Below, one piece after another: positions 18,601-26,756 of a stretch of 64,000 nt of DNA. The stretch spans positions 1 through 64,000 of the forward strand of contig CAYOLG010000004.1 of NCBI GenBank assembly GCA_964404745.1. The letters run 5' to 3'. The notes below the pieces were generated by a model, which had not been told where the DNA came from, searched no databases, and saw only the letters and a program-made list of their open reading frames with translations. How positions within the stretch are numbered: position 1 is the stretch's first letter; the number at the start of each line of letters is the position of its first letter. Both the position numbers and the translations under genes were made by a program. Source of the DNA: Pelagisphaera sp964404745. Lineage in GTDB: Bacteria > Verrucomicrobiota > Verrucomicrobiia > Opitutales > Opitutaceae.

Positions 18601-19111
18601 TCATCTGATGTACCCCACCGTCTTTGCGGATCTGATCAAATATGTTGGGGAATACGGTCATGCTCGCGTGCTGCCCACCCCAGTCTTTTTCTACGGACTC
18701 AAACCTGGAGAGGAAATTTCCGTGGAAATCGAGCAAGGAAAAACGCTCATCGTAAAGTTGATTTACATCAGCGAACCCAACGAGGACGGCGAAAGAACTT
18801 TGACTTTCGAACTGAACGGACGAGCCCGCGAATGCGTGATTATGGACCGATCGATCAAGTCCAAGTCGAAACGCCGGGAAAAGGCGGACCCCGCTGACAA
18901 CAAGCAGGTTGGAGCTCCCATCCCCGCCATGGTTAGCAGCGTATCCGTGACTGTAGGACAGCAGGTTAAGAAGAAGGACAAACTGATTGTTTTGGAAGCA
19001 ATGAAGATGCAAACGACCGTTTACGCTCTCGCCGACGGGGTTGTTGAGCGCATAGAAGCGGCAGCCGGCGACCAAGTGGAAAGCAAGGATTTGCTGATAG
19101 CTCTTCGCTAG
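15674..19111 (+). CDS. pyc: Pyruvate carboxylase
   Basis: A 1145-residue single-chain enzyme that makes oxaloacetate from pyruvate, bicarbonate and ATP. Order: biotin carboxylase (MKKLLAANRSEIAVRIFRSA at the start; ATP-grasp loop FGGGGRGMRVV near 165; EMNPRIQVEHTVTE near 295), carboxyltransferase (DTTMRDAHQSLLAARMRS near residue 535; metal site with HFHTHDSSG), and the C-terminal biotin carrier with EAMKM, biotinyl Lys at about 1111. Length is normal for the alpha4 form. ATG 15674 is the natural start; the reading frame opens nine codons earlier at 15647. The presence of both Pyc and PEPCK means anaplerosis and gluconeogenesis both go through oxaloacetate. Confidence 0.97.
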   Translation: MKKLLAANRSEIAVRIFRSATELGCRTVALYAHEDRFGVHRFKADEAYLLARGKGPVAAYLDIETIIDIAKDNNVDLIHPGYGFLSENAEFAQACEDNGITFVGPNPKILKRMGDKIEARKIAEKANVPTLPGTQDPVSDPREARKIAKKIGFPLIIKAAFGGGGRGMRVVNDPKDLNSFLEEAQGEAQRAFGNPSVFLERYIKRAKHIEVQILGDKHGNVVHLHERDCSVQRRHQKVIEIAPSVGLPEKVRKELCEAAVNIAQSIGYYNAGTVEFLLDQDSHDWFFIEMNPRIQVEHTVTEVITGIDIVRAQILIAQGRSLHGKEIGIPKQSAITRNGVAIQARITTEDPERNFAPDYGKIVNYRSAAGFGIRLDGAMGDTGSVITPYYDSLLVKLTASAQTFELAIQRMVRALNEMRIRGVKTNIPFIENVITHPIFEAGEATTTLIDTTPELFKFKRRHDRATKLLKLLGNTIVNGNDQVKGRPVPDMNLPVIVPPHDHTTKLPKGTKDYLDKHGPEKFAEWTRNQKRLLITDTTMRDAHQSLLAARMRSYDQLQVADAIAFRGSELYSLECWGGATFDTTMRFLYENPFKRLRRLRERIPNICFQMLLRGANGVGYSNYPDNVIRGLVKHSAEAGMDIFRIFDSLNYLPNLRVAMKAVREDTNSVCEGTICYTGDILDPERDKYTLQYYVDMAKELVKMGAHIIAIKDMSGLCTPHAAFKLVKTLRSEIGTPIHFHTHDSSGIAGASVIKAAEAGADIADLAVSSLSGLTSQPNLNSIVKALKGNPRNTGLDLEFFNELSIYWEAVRQFYGPFDTSPKFGSAEVYTHEMPGGQYTNLREQARQLGLGSRWTEVVRYYHGVNELLGDIVKVTPSSKVVGDLAMFLLTKGVEPEDLVNLEPGTAFPESVVDMLSGGLGQPIGGWPKKVQRVVLGDRKPFRGRPGSRAKKIDLEATRKEVSEKFKRNIDDDDLYSHLMYPTVFADLIKYVGEYGHARVLPTPVFFYGLKPGEEISVEIEQGKTLIVKLIYISEPNEDGERTLTFELNGRARECVIMDRSIKSKSKRREKADPADNKQVGAPIPAMVSSVSVTVGQQVKKKDKLIVLEAMKMQTTVYALADGVVERIEAAAGDQVESKDLLIALR

Positions 19112-19124
19112 CCCGAAAGACGCC

Positions 19125-20549
19125 CTACAATTTAGCCAAGCCTATCCCGGTCGCTACCAAACCGATTCCCAGTTCATTCGATCGCTCAACCAATTTGGCT
19201 TCACGATCGGAATCCAGTCCCGGATGAATCACTAGATACGCTCCTTGCCGCTTGGCGGCATCGAGAATATCCGGACCTTCCAGGTCCTCGTCAAATACGA
19301 GGATCGCTCCGTCCAAGCGCTTTTGGTTTCCGGCAAAAGCCCTCTCGAAATCGAACTGCGTAGTTAAGTGGCTTGCCAGAAGGACCATTCGTTCGTTTTG
19401 GACAGCAAGGCACGCGGAAGACTGAACGTGTCGGACCAGTTTGACGCCGAAAATCATCGTCTCCCAATCGTAAACCAAAGGTTGGACGCCGCTCGGGATC
19501 CGCCAGGCCATAGGATTAACCGGAACGCGATTCTTGTCTTGGACCAATAGTCCTCCCGCGATTGAGCGGATTTCTTGCAGAGACTCGTAGCCGAGCCCTT
19601 CCTTGCTCGCAATGAGCCGCGGGCCTCGCTCGCTATCGAAATCCCGGAAACTCGGGGCTACTATCGAAGAAAAATTTGTCGGAGAAAATTCTGCCAGAAG
19701 ACTGGGATCCATTGAACCATTGACCACCAGAAGGGCCGACTCACGCAACCGCTTTGCCTCAGGACTAATCTCCTTCAAAGCCGATACCAATTCGCTCGCG
19801 CTAGACCCAGCCATTAGCTGCCCTTTTGAGATCAGCAGGGCCGTCGGTTTTTCGAATTCCCCAATGGCATAGGTAGCCAGTGATAGATCCAACAGGCTAG
19901 CGTAGTCTAAGGCCGGGCCGGATATCGTCTCGAAGTGCTCGCCGAATCCCCCGTAAACGGCTGCCATCTGCTGGACGGAGGCGCCCTTCAGGGTAGCATC
20001 GCGTTTCCATGAATAATAGAGCGTCTTGGGGTAGCCGCTCAAAGCATTCAAATCCGGGGCCTCGCCAGATTGCGACTCCAAAAACTGGGCGACTGCAGCG
20101 TCAAACGCGGCCACTGCGTGCAGCGCGTTGCATGCTTGCTGCACCCGAAAGGATTCCGGCAAAAAGGCCGGGCCAGCTTCGAGTAGATCTAAAGCATCCG
20201 AATACTGGCGGGCATCGCCGACGACGCCCATCATGCTTGGTCTAATGGCAGCGGTCCTTACCAATCCTACAATGTCGTGATCCATCTCAGCCATCGCCTT
20301 TTTCCAAGCGTACCCTCTATGGACTCCGACAGTAGGGTTCCAAAAATTTGCCACTAGGAGAGGAATGCGCCCCTCGCGAATCGCCCGTTCCGCTTCCTCA
20401 AGTTCGATCGCTTGGCAAATCCGCGGAAGCGGTGCTGGACCAATCGATGCCAACCAGAGCAACTGATAGCCAAATTCTTCTGCCAGCCTTCCGGCAAACT
20501 TATTCAAACCTGACGGATCTCGCGTGGCAAGCAACGCCGTTTTCTTCAT
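19125..20549 (-). CDS. Degenerate PurH (AICARFT/IMPCHase) paralogue
   Basis: A 474-residue protein that follows the PurH fold from end to end but lacks its signatures. Residues 1-120 resemble the IMP cyclohydrolase (MGS-like) domain: KKTALLATRDPSGLNKFA, and HDIVGLVRTAAIRP where PurH has IDIGGPSMVRAAAKN, so the catalytic Lys is gone. The rest resembles AICAR formyltransferase: ASLLDLSLATYAIGEF, TALLISKGQLMAG where active enzymes have the IKHxNPCG motif (His replaced by Gly), WETMIFGVKLVRHVQSSAC, and an ending with GAYLVIHPG and GIGLVATGIG like PurH's C-terminus. It is probably not a functional PurH; it may be a pseudoenzyme, a changed enzyme or a regulator. It ends 13 nt from the convergent pyc end and faces away from thiG. 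Confidence 0.72.
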   Translation of the reverse strand: MKKTALLATRDPSGLNKFAGRLAEEFGYQLLWLASIGPAPLPRICQAIELEEAERAIREGRIPLLVANFWNPTVGVHRGYAWKKAMAEMDHDIVGLVRTAAIRPSMMGVVGDARQYSDALDLLEAGPAFLPESFRVQQACNALHAVAAFDAAVAQFLESQSGEAPDLNALSGYPKTLYYSWKRDATLKGASVQQMAAVYGGFGEHFETISGPALDYASLLDLSLATYAIGEFEKPTALLISKGQLMAGSSASELVSALKEISPEAKRLRESALLVVNGSMDPSLLAEFSPTNFSSIVAPSFRDFDSERGPRLIASKEGLGYESLQEIRSIAGGLLVQDKNRVPVNPMAWRIPSGVQPLVYDWETMIFGVKLVRHVQSSACLAVQNERMVLLASHLTTQFDFERAFAGNQKRLDGAILVFDEDLEGPDILDAAKRQGAYLVIHPGLDSDREAKLVERSNELGIGLVATGIGLAKL

Positions 20550-20679
20550 TACCGAAGTACCGTAGGATTGCCTGGCTCAATCAAACAAAATTTGGCATTG
20601 GCAAATGGCGTCCGCTTGAGAGCTGTTTTCAAATTGAATTGCTACCCTCAACGAGTCTTATGATAGTCCAGCAAATCAG

Positions 20680-21474
20680 ATGACTTCCAGAATGTCCCAG
20701 CCATTAAAGATTGGAGATCGAGAAATCGACTCACGCCTCCTCGTTGGCACGGGGAAATTCAGTAGCAATGAATCCATGAGAGAGGCTTTGCGGGCCTCCG
20801 GTTCCGGACTCGTAACCGTGGCCCTAAAACGGGCGAACCTCGATTCTTCAAAGGATCCCTACGCAAATATTCTCGAGTTTCTCGAACCCGACCGCTATCT
20901 AATTCTTCCCAACACTGCCGGAGCGATGAATGCGGAGGAAGCAGTCCGAATCGCCAGACTCGCGGTAGCGGCAGGCTTGCCAAATTGGGTTAAGCTAGAG
21001 ATTCACCCCGACCCGAACTATCTGCTTCCCGACCCTATCGAAACGCTGAAAGCGACCCAGGAACTGGTCGCTGACGGATTCACAGTGCTTCCCTATATGA
21101 ATGCCGATCCCGTGCTGGCTCAACGCCTGCAAGAGGCCGGAGCCGCAACGGTGATGCCTCTTGGATCTCCCATCGGAAGTAATCGTGGTTTGGATACACG
21201 CTCGCAAATTGAGATAATCATTGAGCAAGCCAGCGTTCCCGTTGTCGTGGACGCCGGCATAGGAGCGCCATCGCACGCCGCCGAAGCCATGGAGCTGGGA
21301 GCGGACGCAGTCTTGATAAACACGGCTATCGCCATCGCCAAGGATCCTTCCGCCATGGCTAAAGCCTTCGCCAAAGCCGTCGAGGCAGGCCGAGAGGCCT
21401 ACGAGATCGGTCTCGGTTCGGCCTCAAAAAAAGCGGAGGCCAGCAGCCCGCTGACCGCTTTCCTAGAGGCCTAA
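20680..21474 (+). CDS. thiG: Thiazole synthase
   Basis: A 264-residue TIM-barrel enzyme forming the thiazole phosphate ring of thiamine from deoxyxylulose phosphate, dehydroglycine and ThiS thiocarboxylate. Typical segments: SRLLVGTGKFSS near residue 20, VALKRAN (Schiff-base lysine region is later, VKLEIHPDP near 105), LPYMNADPVLAQRL, MPLGSPIGSNRGL and VVVDAGIGAPSHAAEAMELGADAVLINTAIA. Starts at ATG 20680 or 20692 are both possible. First gene of the cluster thiG-thiH-thiS. No TPP riboswitch could be recognised in the 130 nt upstream. Confidence 0.95.
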   Translation: MTSRMSQPLKIGDREIDSRLLVGTGKFSSNESMREALRASGSGLVTVALKRANLDSSKDPYANILEFLEPDRYLILPNTAGAMNAEEAVRIARLAVAAGLPNWVKLEIHPDPNYLLPDPIETLKATQELVADGFTVLPYMNADPVLAQRLQEAGAATVMPLGSPIGSNRGLDTRSQIEIIIEQASVPVVVDAGIGAPSHAAEAMELGADAVLINTAIAIAKDPSAMAKAFAKAVEAGREAYEIGLGSASKKAEASSPLTAFLEA

Positions 21475-21535
21475 CCAACGTCTGTAGCTTCAGCATTGGT
21501 CACGCCAGTTCCAAAAAACGAATGTTTGCCATCCG

Positions 21536-22777
21536 ATGAACTTCCCCTATTCCAAAACATTCGAGACAATCGATCTCCTAGCGCTCTCGGAAGTTGCCAA
21601 AAATGCCCGAACTTCGGAGGTCCTGCGGATATTGAACGCAGGAGGAGCCAAGAATCTCGAGGACTTCGCCTGCCTCATTTCTCCTGCCGCTGAACCGCTC
21701 TTAGAAACGATGTGCCGCCTGTCGCAAGCGGCCACCTTGAAGCATTTCGGAAAGACCGTGCGGATGTTCGCCCCACTCTACTTGTCCAATGAGTGCGTAA
21801 ATGTTTGTCGCTACTGCGGCTTCTCGCGTCACAACGATATCCCTCGAATCACCCTATCTCTCGAGGATGCAGAGCGCGAAGCCAGACTCCTACACAAGCA
21901 GGGCTTTCGTTCCATCCTCCTCGTAGCGGGAGAACACCCGAAGTATGTTTCTAACGGATACGTTGAATCCGTCGTGCGTCGCCTGGCTCGCAGTTTTCCG
22001 AGCATAGCTCTCGAGCTGGGCCCACTTGAATCCACGGAATACGAGCCCTTGGTAAAGGCGGGATGCGAGGCCCTGATTGTCTACCAGGAAACCTACGACG
22101 AAACCACCTACCGCAGCTTGCACACCGCCGGTCCCAAAAAACATTTTCATTGGAGAATGGATACAGCTGAGCGGGCTTATCAAGCGGGATTTCGGCGTCT
22201 CGGAATCGGAGCCCTCTTCGGTCTCCACGACTGGCGTCAAGAGGCGATCTCTCTCGCCTGCCACGCCCAGCACTTGACGCGCGTTTGTTGGAAAGCCCAA
22301 ATTTCACTCAGCCTCCCTCGCATGCGGCCGGCAGCCGGAGAGTTTGAGCAAGTGGAGTTTCTGCCCGACCACCATTTCGTTCAACTTATCGCAGCCCTCA
22401 GGCTATTCGTTCCCCGAGCCGGGATTACCCTCTCTACGCGCGAACCAGCTACGCTTCGAGACGGTCTCATACCATTAGGCATCACCTCAATGAGCGCCGG
22501 ATCATCCACAGAGCCAGGCGGCTACAGCGCTTTCGATGAAACAAGTTTCACACCCAAAGACGAGCAACCGGGCGAGCAGTTTCACATCGCCGACGAGCGC
22601 CCGCCCGCAGTAGTCGCCAACGCCATAGCCAAAGCGGGCTACGAACCCGTCTGGAAGGATTTCGATCAATCTTTGCTTGCAGATCGAGCAGCAGCATCGG
22701 AACCAATAGGCATTCTAGAAGATCAATTGGTTAGCGACCATCCGGATGAAAGCCTGAATCCCGTAACCTTTAAATGA
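21536..22777 (+). CDS. thiH: 2-iminoacetate synthase (tyrosine lyase)
   Basis: A 413-residue radical SAM enzyme that cleaves tyrosine to dehydroglycine (2-iminoacetate) and p-cresol for thiazole synthesis. The cluster-binding CX3CX2C motif is at Cys87, Cys91 and Cys94 (NECVNVCRYCGFSRHN). Further ThiH features are LLVAGEHP, LYQETYDE-like VYQETYDETTY, RRLGIGALFGLHDWRQEA, SLPRMRPAAG and LSTREPATLRDGLIPLGITSMSAGSSTEPGGY. The use of ThiH rather than glycine oxidase ThiO points to an oxygen-sensitive route. It ends in a 4-nt ATGA overlap with thiS. Confidence 0.94.
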   Translation: MNFPYSKTFETIDLLALSEVAKNARTSEVLRILNAGGAKNLEDFACLISPAAEPLLETMCRLSQAATLKHFGKTVRMFAPLYLSNECVNVCRYCGFSRHNDIPRITLSLEDAEREARLLHKQGFRSILLVAGEHPKYVSNGYVESVVRRLARSFPSIALELGPLESTEYEPLVKAGCEALIVYQETYDETTYRSLHTAGPKKHFHWRMDTAERAYQAGFRRLGIGALFGLHDWRQEAISLACHAQHLTRVCWKAQISLSLPRMRPAAGEFEQVEFLPDHHFVQLIAALRLFVPRAGITLSTREPATLRDGLIPLGITSMSAGSSTEPGGYSAFDETSFTPKDEQPGEQFHIADERPPAVVANAIAKAGYEPVWKDFDQSLLADRAAASEPIGILEDQLVSDHPDESLNPVTFK

Positions 22778-22974
22778 AAATTATAGCTAACGACTCCGAA
22801 TTCGAAGTAAGCCATGGGTGCAGCCTTCCTGAATTCCTCGAATCCATCGGCTATCAGTTGGGAATTGTAGTCGTAGAGAGAAATCGCCAGGCGCTCGCGC
22901 CATCGGAAGCGACAGAAACGATTCTCGAAGAGGGCGACCGCCTCGAGATCGTCAAAATCGTCGCGGGCGGATGA
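22774..22974 (+). CDS. thiS: Sulfur carrier protein ThiS
   Basis: A 66-residue ubiquitin-like protein that ends in the required Gly-Gly (EIVKIVAGG), which is adenylated and thiocarboxylated to deliver sulfur to ThiG. The beta-grasp pattern is visible: MKIIANDSEFEV, then VVVERNRQALAPSE and EEGDRLEIVKIVAGG. Starts inside the thiH stop (ATGA), so it is translationally coupled. No thiF adenylyltransferase is in the window and must be encoded elsewhere. Confidence 0.93.
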   Translation: MKIIANDSEFEVSHGCSLPEFLESIGYQLGIVVVERNRQALAPSEATETILEEGDRLEIVKIVAGG

Positions 22975-22993
22975 ATGCAGAGCTCGAATCGAA

Positions 22994-23383
22994 ATGAACC
23001 AGTCTTCACAACTAGAGGGGCTGAAAGTTAGGCTAGACAATCTCGAGTACCATTATGGCGGGCCTAGCGCTCCTGAAGAAACCCCCCACGTTTTTATCTA
23101 TTACATCACTATAGACAACCAATCTCAGCGGCACGTAAAGCTCCTCGGCCGCAAATGGATCATCTCATCGCCCAATGGCGAAAAACTGGTCGTCGAGGGC
23201 GACAAAATAGTTGGAGCCGAGCCCGATTTGGCTCCTGGCGAGAGCTTTTCCTACAACAGCTTCCACCTCTCGGCCACGGATGCCTCAGCAATAGGCAGTT
23301 TTCACGGAATTGATGAGGATGGAAACCTTATCCACACCCGGATTCCTCGATTTGCCATGCGTGTTCCCGATCAGAATTGCTGA
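22994..23383 (+). CDS. apaG: ApaG domain protein
   Basis: A 129-residue ApaG (DUF525) protein, a fibronectin-III-like beta sandwich. Family segments: PHVFIYYITIDNQSQRHVKLLGRKWIIS near residues 30-57, GEKLVVEGDKIVGAEPDLAPGESFSYNSF and the end with ATDASAIGSFHGIDEDG and RIPRFAMRVP. ApaG was linked to Co2+ resistance in Salmonella, but its biochemical role is not settled. It starts 20 nt after thiS, so it may be cotranscribed. Confidence 0.93.
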   Translation: MNQSSQLEGLKVRLDNLEYHYGGPSAPEETPHVFIYYITIDNQSQRHVKLLGRKWIISSPNGEKLVVEGDKIVGAEPDLAPGESFSYNSFHLSATDASAIGSFHGIDEDGNLIHTRIPRFAMRVPDQNC

Positions 23384-23505
23384 GCAGATAGTGTTTTCAT
23401 GGCTTGACCCGCTGTGAAACTCTCGGGTATCAGGAACTTAGCCTAAATCGTTTTCGGCGTATCCAGGACCGGTCCAGGGACCGATTCTAAAGAACTACTA
23501 GACCT

Positions 23506-23607
23506 ATGGGACAACAGCACAGAAAGAAAATCAAACGAATCCGGCGTAAAGCTTACCTTGTCCGCAAAAAGGAGCGTGAGGCGAAGGTAACTAGTAAACG
23601 GAGATAG
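23506..23607 (+). CDS. Very small, very basic protein
   Basis: A 33-codon reading frame from ATG 23506 to TAG 23607, starting MGQQHRKKIKRIRRKAYL and ending KVTSKRR. About half of its residues are Lys or Arg, with no Asp and only a few Glu. The composition and length resemble small ribosome- or RNA-associated basic proteins (AURKAIP1/COX24-like peptides), and I have a general memory of similar MGQQ-type peptides in this phylum, which I cannot verify here. It lies between apaG and the HemX/CcsA-like gene, in an otherwise empty 258-nt gap. Comparative conservation would decide. Confidence 0.6.
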   Translation: MGQQHRKKIKRIRRKAYLVRKKEREAKVTSKRR

Positions 23608-23641
23608 CGAATAGCTTAGAATAGAAGGTTCGCATCAATTG

Positions 23642-24505
23642 ATGAGCCTACTTGGACTCGAAGACCGTCAATGGATCTTTCTCGCGACCGTCGTGTTAGC
23701 GGCTACTTCCGTATTGGCGACCTACGCGACCCTCCGACTACGTCGAAAAGCGAGCCGGCCCTACACGCTCGGCCTCGTTAGCTTCGGATGGATACTACAG
23801 ACCCTTGGCCTCTACGCAAGGGGCCTCCAATACGGCGGCTGCCCACTATCCAATCGCTTCGAACTCGTGCAGTTCATGGTTTGGTCCGCTATCGCCCTCT
23901 ACATTTTTGTAGGACCGGCATTTCGAGTAAGCCTTCTCGGAATGTTCACCTCAGCTTTCGCCACTATTTTCTCGATCCTTTCATTGTCTTTCAAAAGCTG
24001 GGACACGTCGGCTGGAGCTCCTATATTCGGCGATTCTCCTTGGATCGAGGCTCATGCAGCCCTGGCCTTATTCAGCTATGGGAGTTTCGGTATTCTGGCC
24101 CTTACTTCAGCCATGTATTTGCTGCAAAGCCGGAGCCTCAAACAGAAAAAGATGGGCGGGCTATTCCCCTTTCTTCCCTCGATCATCGAACTGACATCCA
24201 TCAACCTGAGACTGCTAGCGATTGGATTCCTTATTCTCTCCAGCTCGCTAGCTATCGGAGCCGTCTACTGGTCGGGTGAAATCAGTTCTGTCGATGTACC
24301 CAAACTGTCGGCGACGATAGCCGTTTGGCTCGCCTACGGATTTCTCATCCTCTTGCGATACCGGCAAATCATCTCCTACAAGCAATTCTCATGGGCCTGT
24401 ATCGCCGTCTTCGCCGCTGCCCTAATTTCACTTGAAGCGGTGGATAGCTCGTCCGGAGACGACGTTGAAGCAACCCCTTATAGTCCGCTTTCGTCCCAGC
24501 GATGA
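23642..24505 (+). CDS. HemX/CcsA-family membrane protein
   Basis: A 287-residue polytopic membrane protein with about eight hydrophobic segments. It has CcsA/HemX-like landmarks: CPLSNRFELVQFMVWS near residue 68 and HAALALFSYGSFGILALTSAMYLLQ near 138. The tryptophan-rich WWD haem-handling motif of true CcsA is not evident; the corresponding loop reads GAVYWSGEIS. HemX-type proteins of this kind sit next to hemA in many bacteria and affect glutamyl-tRNA reductase levels or haem handling. ATG 23642 is the start (the frame also has a TTG one codon earlier). Its end overlaps hemA by 4 nt (ATGA), supporting a haem-related role. Confidence 0.8.
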   Translation: MSLLGLEDRQWIFLATVVLAATSVLATYATLRLRRKASRPYTLGLVSFGWILQTLGLYARGLQYGGCPLSNRFELVQFMVWSAIALYIFVGPAFRVSLLGMFTSAFATIFSILSLSFKSWDTSAGAPIFGDSPWIEAHAALALFSYGSFGILALTSAMYLLQSRSLKQKKMGGLFPFLPSIIELTSINLRLLAIGFLILSSSLAIGAVYWSGEISSVDVPKLSATIAVWLAYGFLILLRYRQIISYKQFSWACIAVFAAALISLEAVDSSSGDDVEATPYSPLSSQR

Positions 24506-25554
24506 GTTTCCATCATGGAGAGCTTCTACTCATTACCGTCAACCATGAGACCGTATCCATGGAAGAGCGGGAGCGCTATTCTCTCGACGATAGCCAGATT
24601 CAAACACTCTATCGGCGCTTGCACGAATCTCCCGATATCGAGGAATCGTTCATCCTGAATACATGCAACCGTTTCGAGCTCTATACCAAGACTAGCGATC
24701 CTCGAAACGGCATTTCGATTGTATTTCAAACCCTACAAGATTTCTATCAAATCGAAATCAAGGAAATCGAAAAACATGCCGCCACCCGATACGGCCAAGA
24801 AGCGATTAAACATTTGATCGAAGTTTCCGCGGGCCTTCGATCCCAAATTACCGGCGAAGCGGAAATTTTCGGCCAAGTCAAAGAGGCCTATGCTATGTGC
24901 CAAGACCTCGGATACGCGGGAAAATTGATCAACAGAATGATGCAAAAGGGCTTCCAAGCCGTTAAATTGATACGAAGCGCAACCCCCATTGGCGAGGGGC
25001 AAATAAATATTTCAAACGTCGCCGTAGATCTTTCCATGAAGATTTTCGGAGCCCTTCACAAAACTAGCGTTCTCATTATCGGCACCGGAGACATCGGGGA
25101 GAAGACAGCGAAAGCCTTGCGAAGCCGAGGCGCTAACGATTTCGGAATAGCCAGCCACTCGTCTGAAAGAGCGGAAATCGCCACTCACCAGTGGGGAGGC
25201 ACTCCCAGAAATCTGGAGAACTTGAAATCCTACTTAAACCAATACGATATAGTAATTTCGTCGACAGAGACGGAACGACCCCTCCTCGACGCTCAAAAAC
25301 TGAGCGAGATCGTAGAGGCTAGGAAAAACCGTCCGCTTTTCTTGATCGATCTCGGTATGCCAAGAAACTTCGATCCCTCCTGCGAAGAAATGGAGGACGT
25401 CTATCTCTATAACCTCGACGACCTCGCGGAAATCGCGGAAAACAACCTGAAAGAGAGACGGGCAGCCATCAAGCGAAGCGAAAAAATAGCCGACCAAAAA
25501 TCGGCTTCCATCTGGCGAATGCTCGAGAGTCGCGGCCTAGTTAATTTCCAATAA
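24502..25554 (+). CDS. hemA: Glutamyl-tRNA reductase
   Basis: A 350-residue NADPH-dependent enzyme that reduces glutamyl-tRNA to glutamate-1-semialdehyde, the committed step of C5-pathway tetrapyrrole synthesis. The catalytic cysteine is Cys55 in ILNTCNRFELY. The substrate-binding GLRSQITGEAEIFGQVKEAY segment follows, then a Rossmann NADPH domain (VLIIGTGDIGEKTAKALRSRGA) and FLIDLGMPRNFDP. It is shorter than the usual 410-430 residues, so the C-terminal dimerisation helices are reduced. It is coupled to the HemX-like gene upstream. Its 3' end overlaps the convergent PilT-like gene by 14 nt. Confidence 0.94.
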   Translation: MSFHHGELLLITVNHETVSMEERERYSLDDSQIQTLYRRLHESPDIEESFILNTCNRFELYTKTSDPRNGISIVFQTLQDFYQIEIKEIEKHAATRYGQEAIKHLIEVSAGLRSQITGEAEIFGQVKEAYAMCQDLGYAGKLINRMMQKGFQAVKLIRSATPIGEGQINISNVAVDLSMKIFGALHKTSVLIIGTGDIGEKTAKALRSRGANDFGIASHSSERAEIATHQWGGTPRNLENLKSYLNQYDIVISSTETERPLLDAQKLSEIVEARKNRPLFLIDLGMPRNFDPSCEEMEDVYLYNLDDLAEIAENNLKERRAAIKRSEKIADQKSASIWRMLESRGLVNFQ

Positions 25555-26644
25555 TCCGATTCGACTCGCTCAGGAATATTCCCTTGAGGTTCATCTCCAG
25601 GCCTTGTCGGTTTGGAGAATTCTTTAGAGCATCTCCTTTGCTTACCTTGCCCTCTTTTACCAGTCGGAACAATTCCTTATTGAAAGAACGGGATCCGGAC
25701 TCGGGCGATACATCCAGCAGGGCCTGGATCTTGTCGAATTTACCCTCTTTTATGGTACTGCTGACAACGGAATCCACAACCATGATTTCCTGAGCAGGAA
25801 CCCGGCTGTCTTCCTCCAGCGAGGGCAGCAGCTTTTGCACGATTATGCCGCGCAAGGACTCCGATAGCTTGCGTCTGACCAATTCGTGTTTTTCTGGCGG
25901 AAAGTACTCGAACAATCGCATGATTGCCTGCTGAGTGCTCGCCGCGTGCAAAGTTGTGAAGACCAGATGCCCAGTCTCGGCAGCGGAAATTGATGTTTCA
26001 AAGGTATCGGCATCTCGCATCTCCCCAATGAGAATCACATCCGGATTTTGCCGCAGTACCGCCCGTAGCCCCTTTTTGAAATTGGGTGTGTCGATACCGA
26101 TTTCGCGTTGATTGAAAACGCAGCGGCGGTCGATGAAATTGTATTCGATTGGATCTTCCAAAGTCACTATGTGCTTCTCAGCTCGATCATTCAGATAATT
26201 GAGCATGCAGGCCATAGTCGTACTCTTGCCCGATCCCGTTGCACCGCAGACCAGAACGATTCCATCTTTAGCTTCGATGAACTGCTTCAGCCTATCCTTA
26301 TCGAGATTCAAATCCTCGAAAGTGGGAATCTTGCTCTTGATGTGGCGGAAAACCATGCTCACCGAACCGCGTTGCAGAAAGGCATTCACCCGGAAACGAC
26401 CTGCTCGCTCTAAGAAGTAGGCAAAGTCGACCTGCCCCTCCATCTCCCAGATTTCCCTGAAATTGTTAGGCAAACTTTCCTCGACGAATTCCAAGGCGTC
26501 ATCTCCATCGATTGGAAGCATGTCCACTTCCTCTAGACCGCCATTAATGCGGAGCATCCCAGGCTTATCGGACTTGACAACAATATCGCTGGCTCCGTTC
26601 TGCACAGCCAACAATAGAAGCTCGTCGAAAATTTCTACAGACAT
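25541..26644 (-). CDS. PilT/PilU-like twitching motility ATPase
   Basis: A 367-residue hexameric secretion ATPase that would power retraction of type IV pili at the inner membrane. The N-terminal PAS-like domain contains GASDIVVKSDKPGMLRINGG. Walker A is GATGSGKST at residues 134-142. The Asp and His boxes are visible in IVTLEDPIEYNF and AAETGHLVFTTLHAAS, and Walker B in DVILIGEMRDADTF. This set separates retraction ATPases from PilB extension ATPases by length and lack of a zinc module. No other pilus genes are adjacent; PilU versus PilT cannot be told. Confidence 0.9.
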   Translation of the reverse strand: MSVEIFDELLLLAVQNGASDIVVKSDKPGMLRINGGLEEVDMLPIDGDDALEFVEESLPNNFREIWEMEGQVDFAYFLERAGRFRVNAFLQRGSVSMVFRHIKSKIPTFEDLNLDKDRLKQFIEAKDGIVLVCGATGSGKSTTMACMLNYLNDRAEKHIVTLEDPIEYNFIDRRCVFNQREIGIDTPNFKKGLRAVLRQNPDVILIGEMRDADTFETSISAAETGHLVFTTLHAASTQQAIMRLFEYFPPEKHELVRRKLSESLRGIIVQKLLPSLEEDSRVPAQEIMVVDSVVSSTIKEGKFDKIQALLDVSPESGSRSFNKELFRLVKEGKVSKGDALKNSPNRQGLEMNLKGIFLSESNRIIGN

Positions 26645-26756
26645 GGGTTCGATTTTACTGAGTTTTGATAATTCTTCTGCCAGATTGGCTTAAAGATTGA
26701 CCGGCTATTTAAATCGTCTTGGAACTCGAAACCTTCAACTTAGACTGCCCAAGAAT

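Noticed and set aside
20550..20679. TPP riboswitch before thiG
   Set aside because: No CTGAGA and no ACCTGATCTGGATAATGCC-like core is present in the 130 nt.
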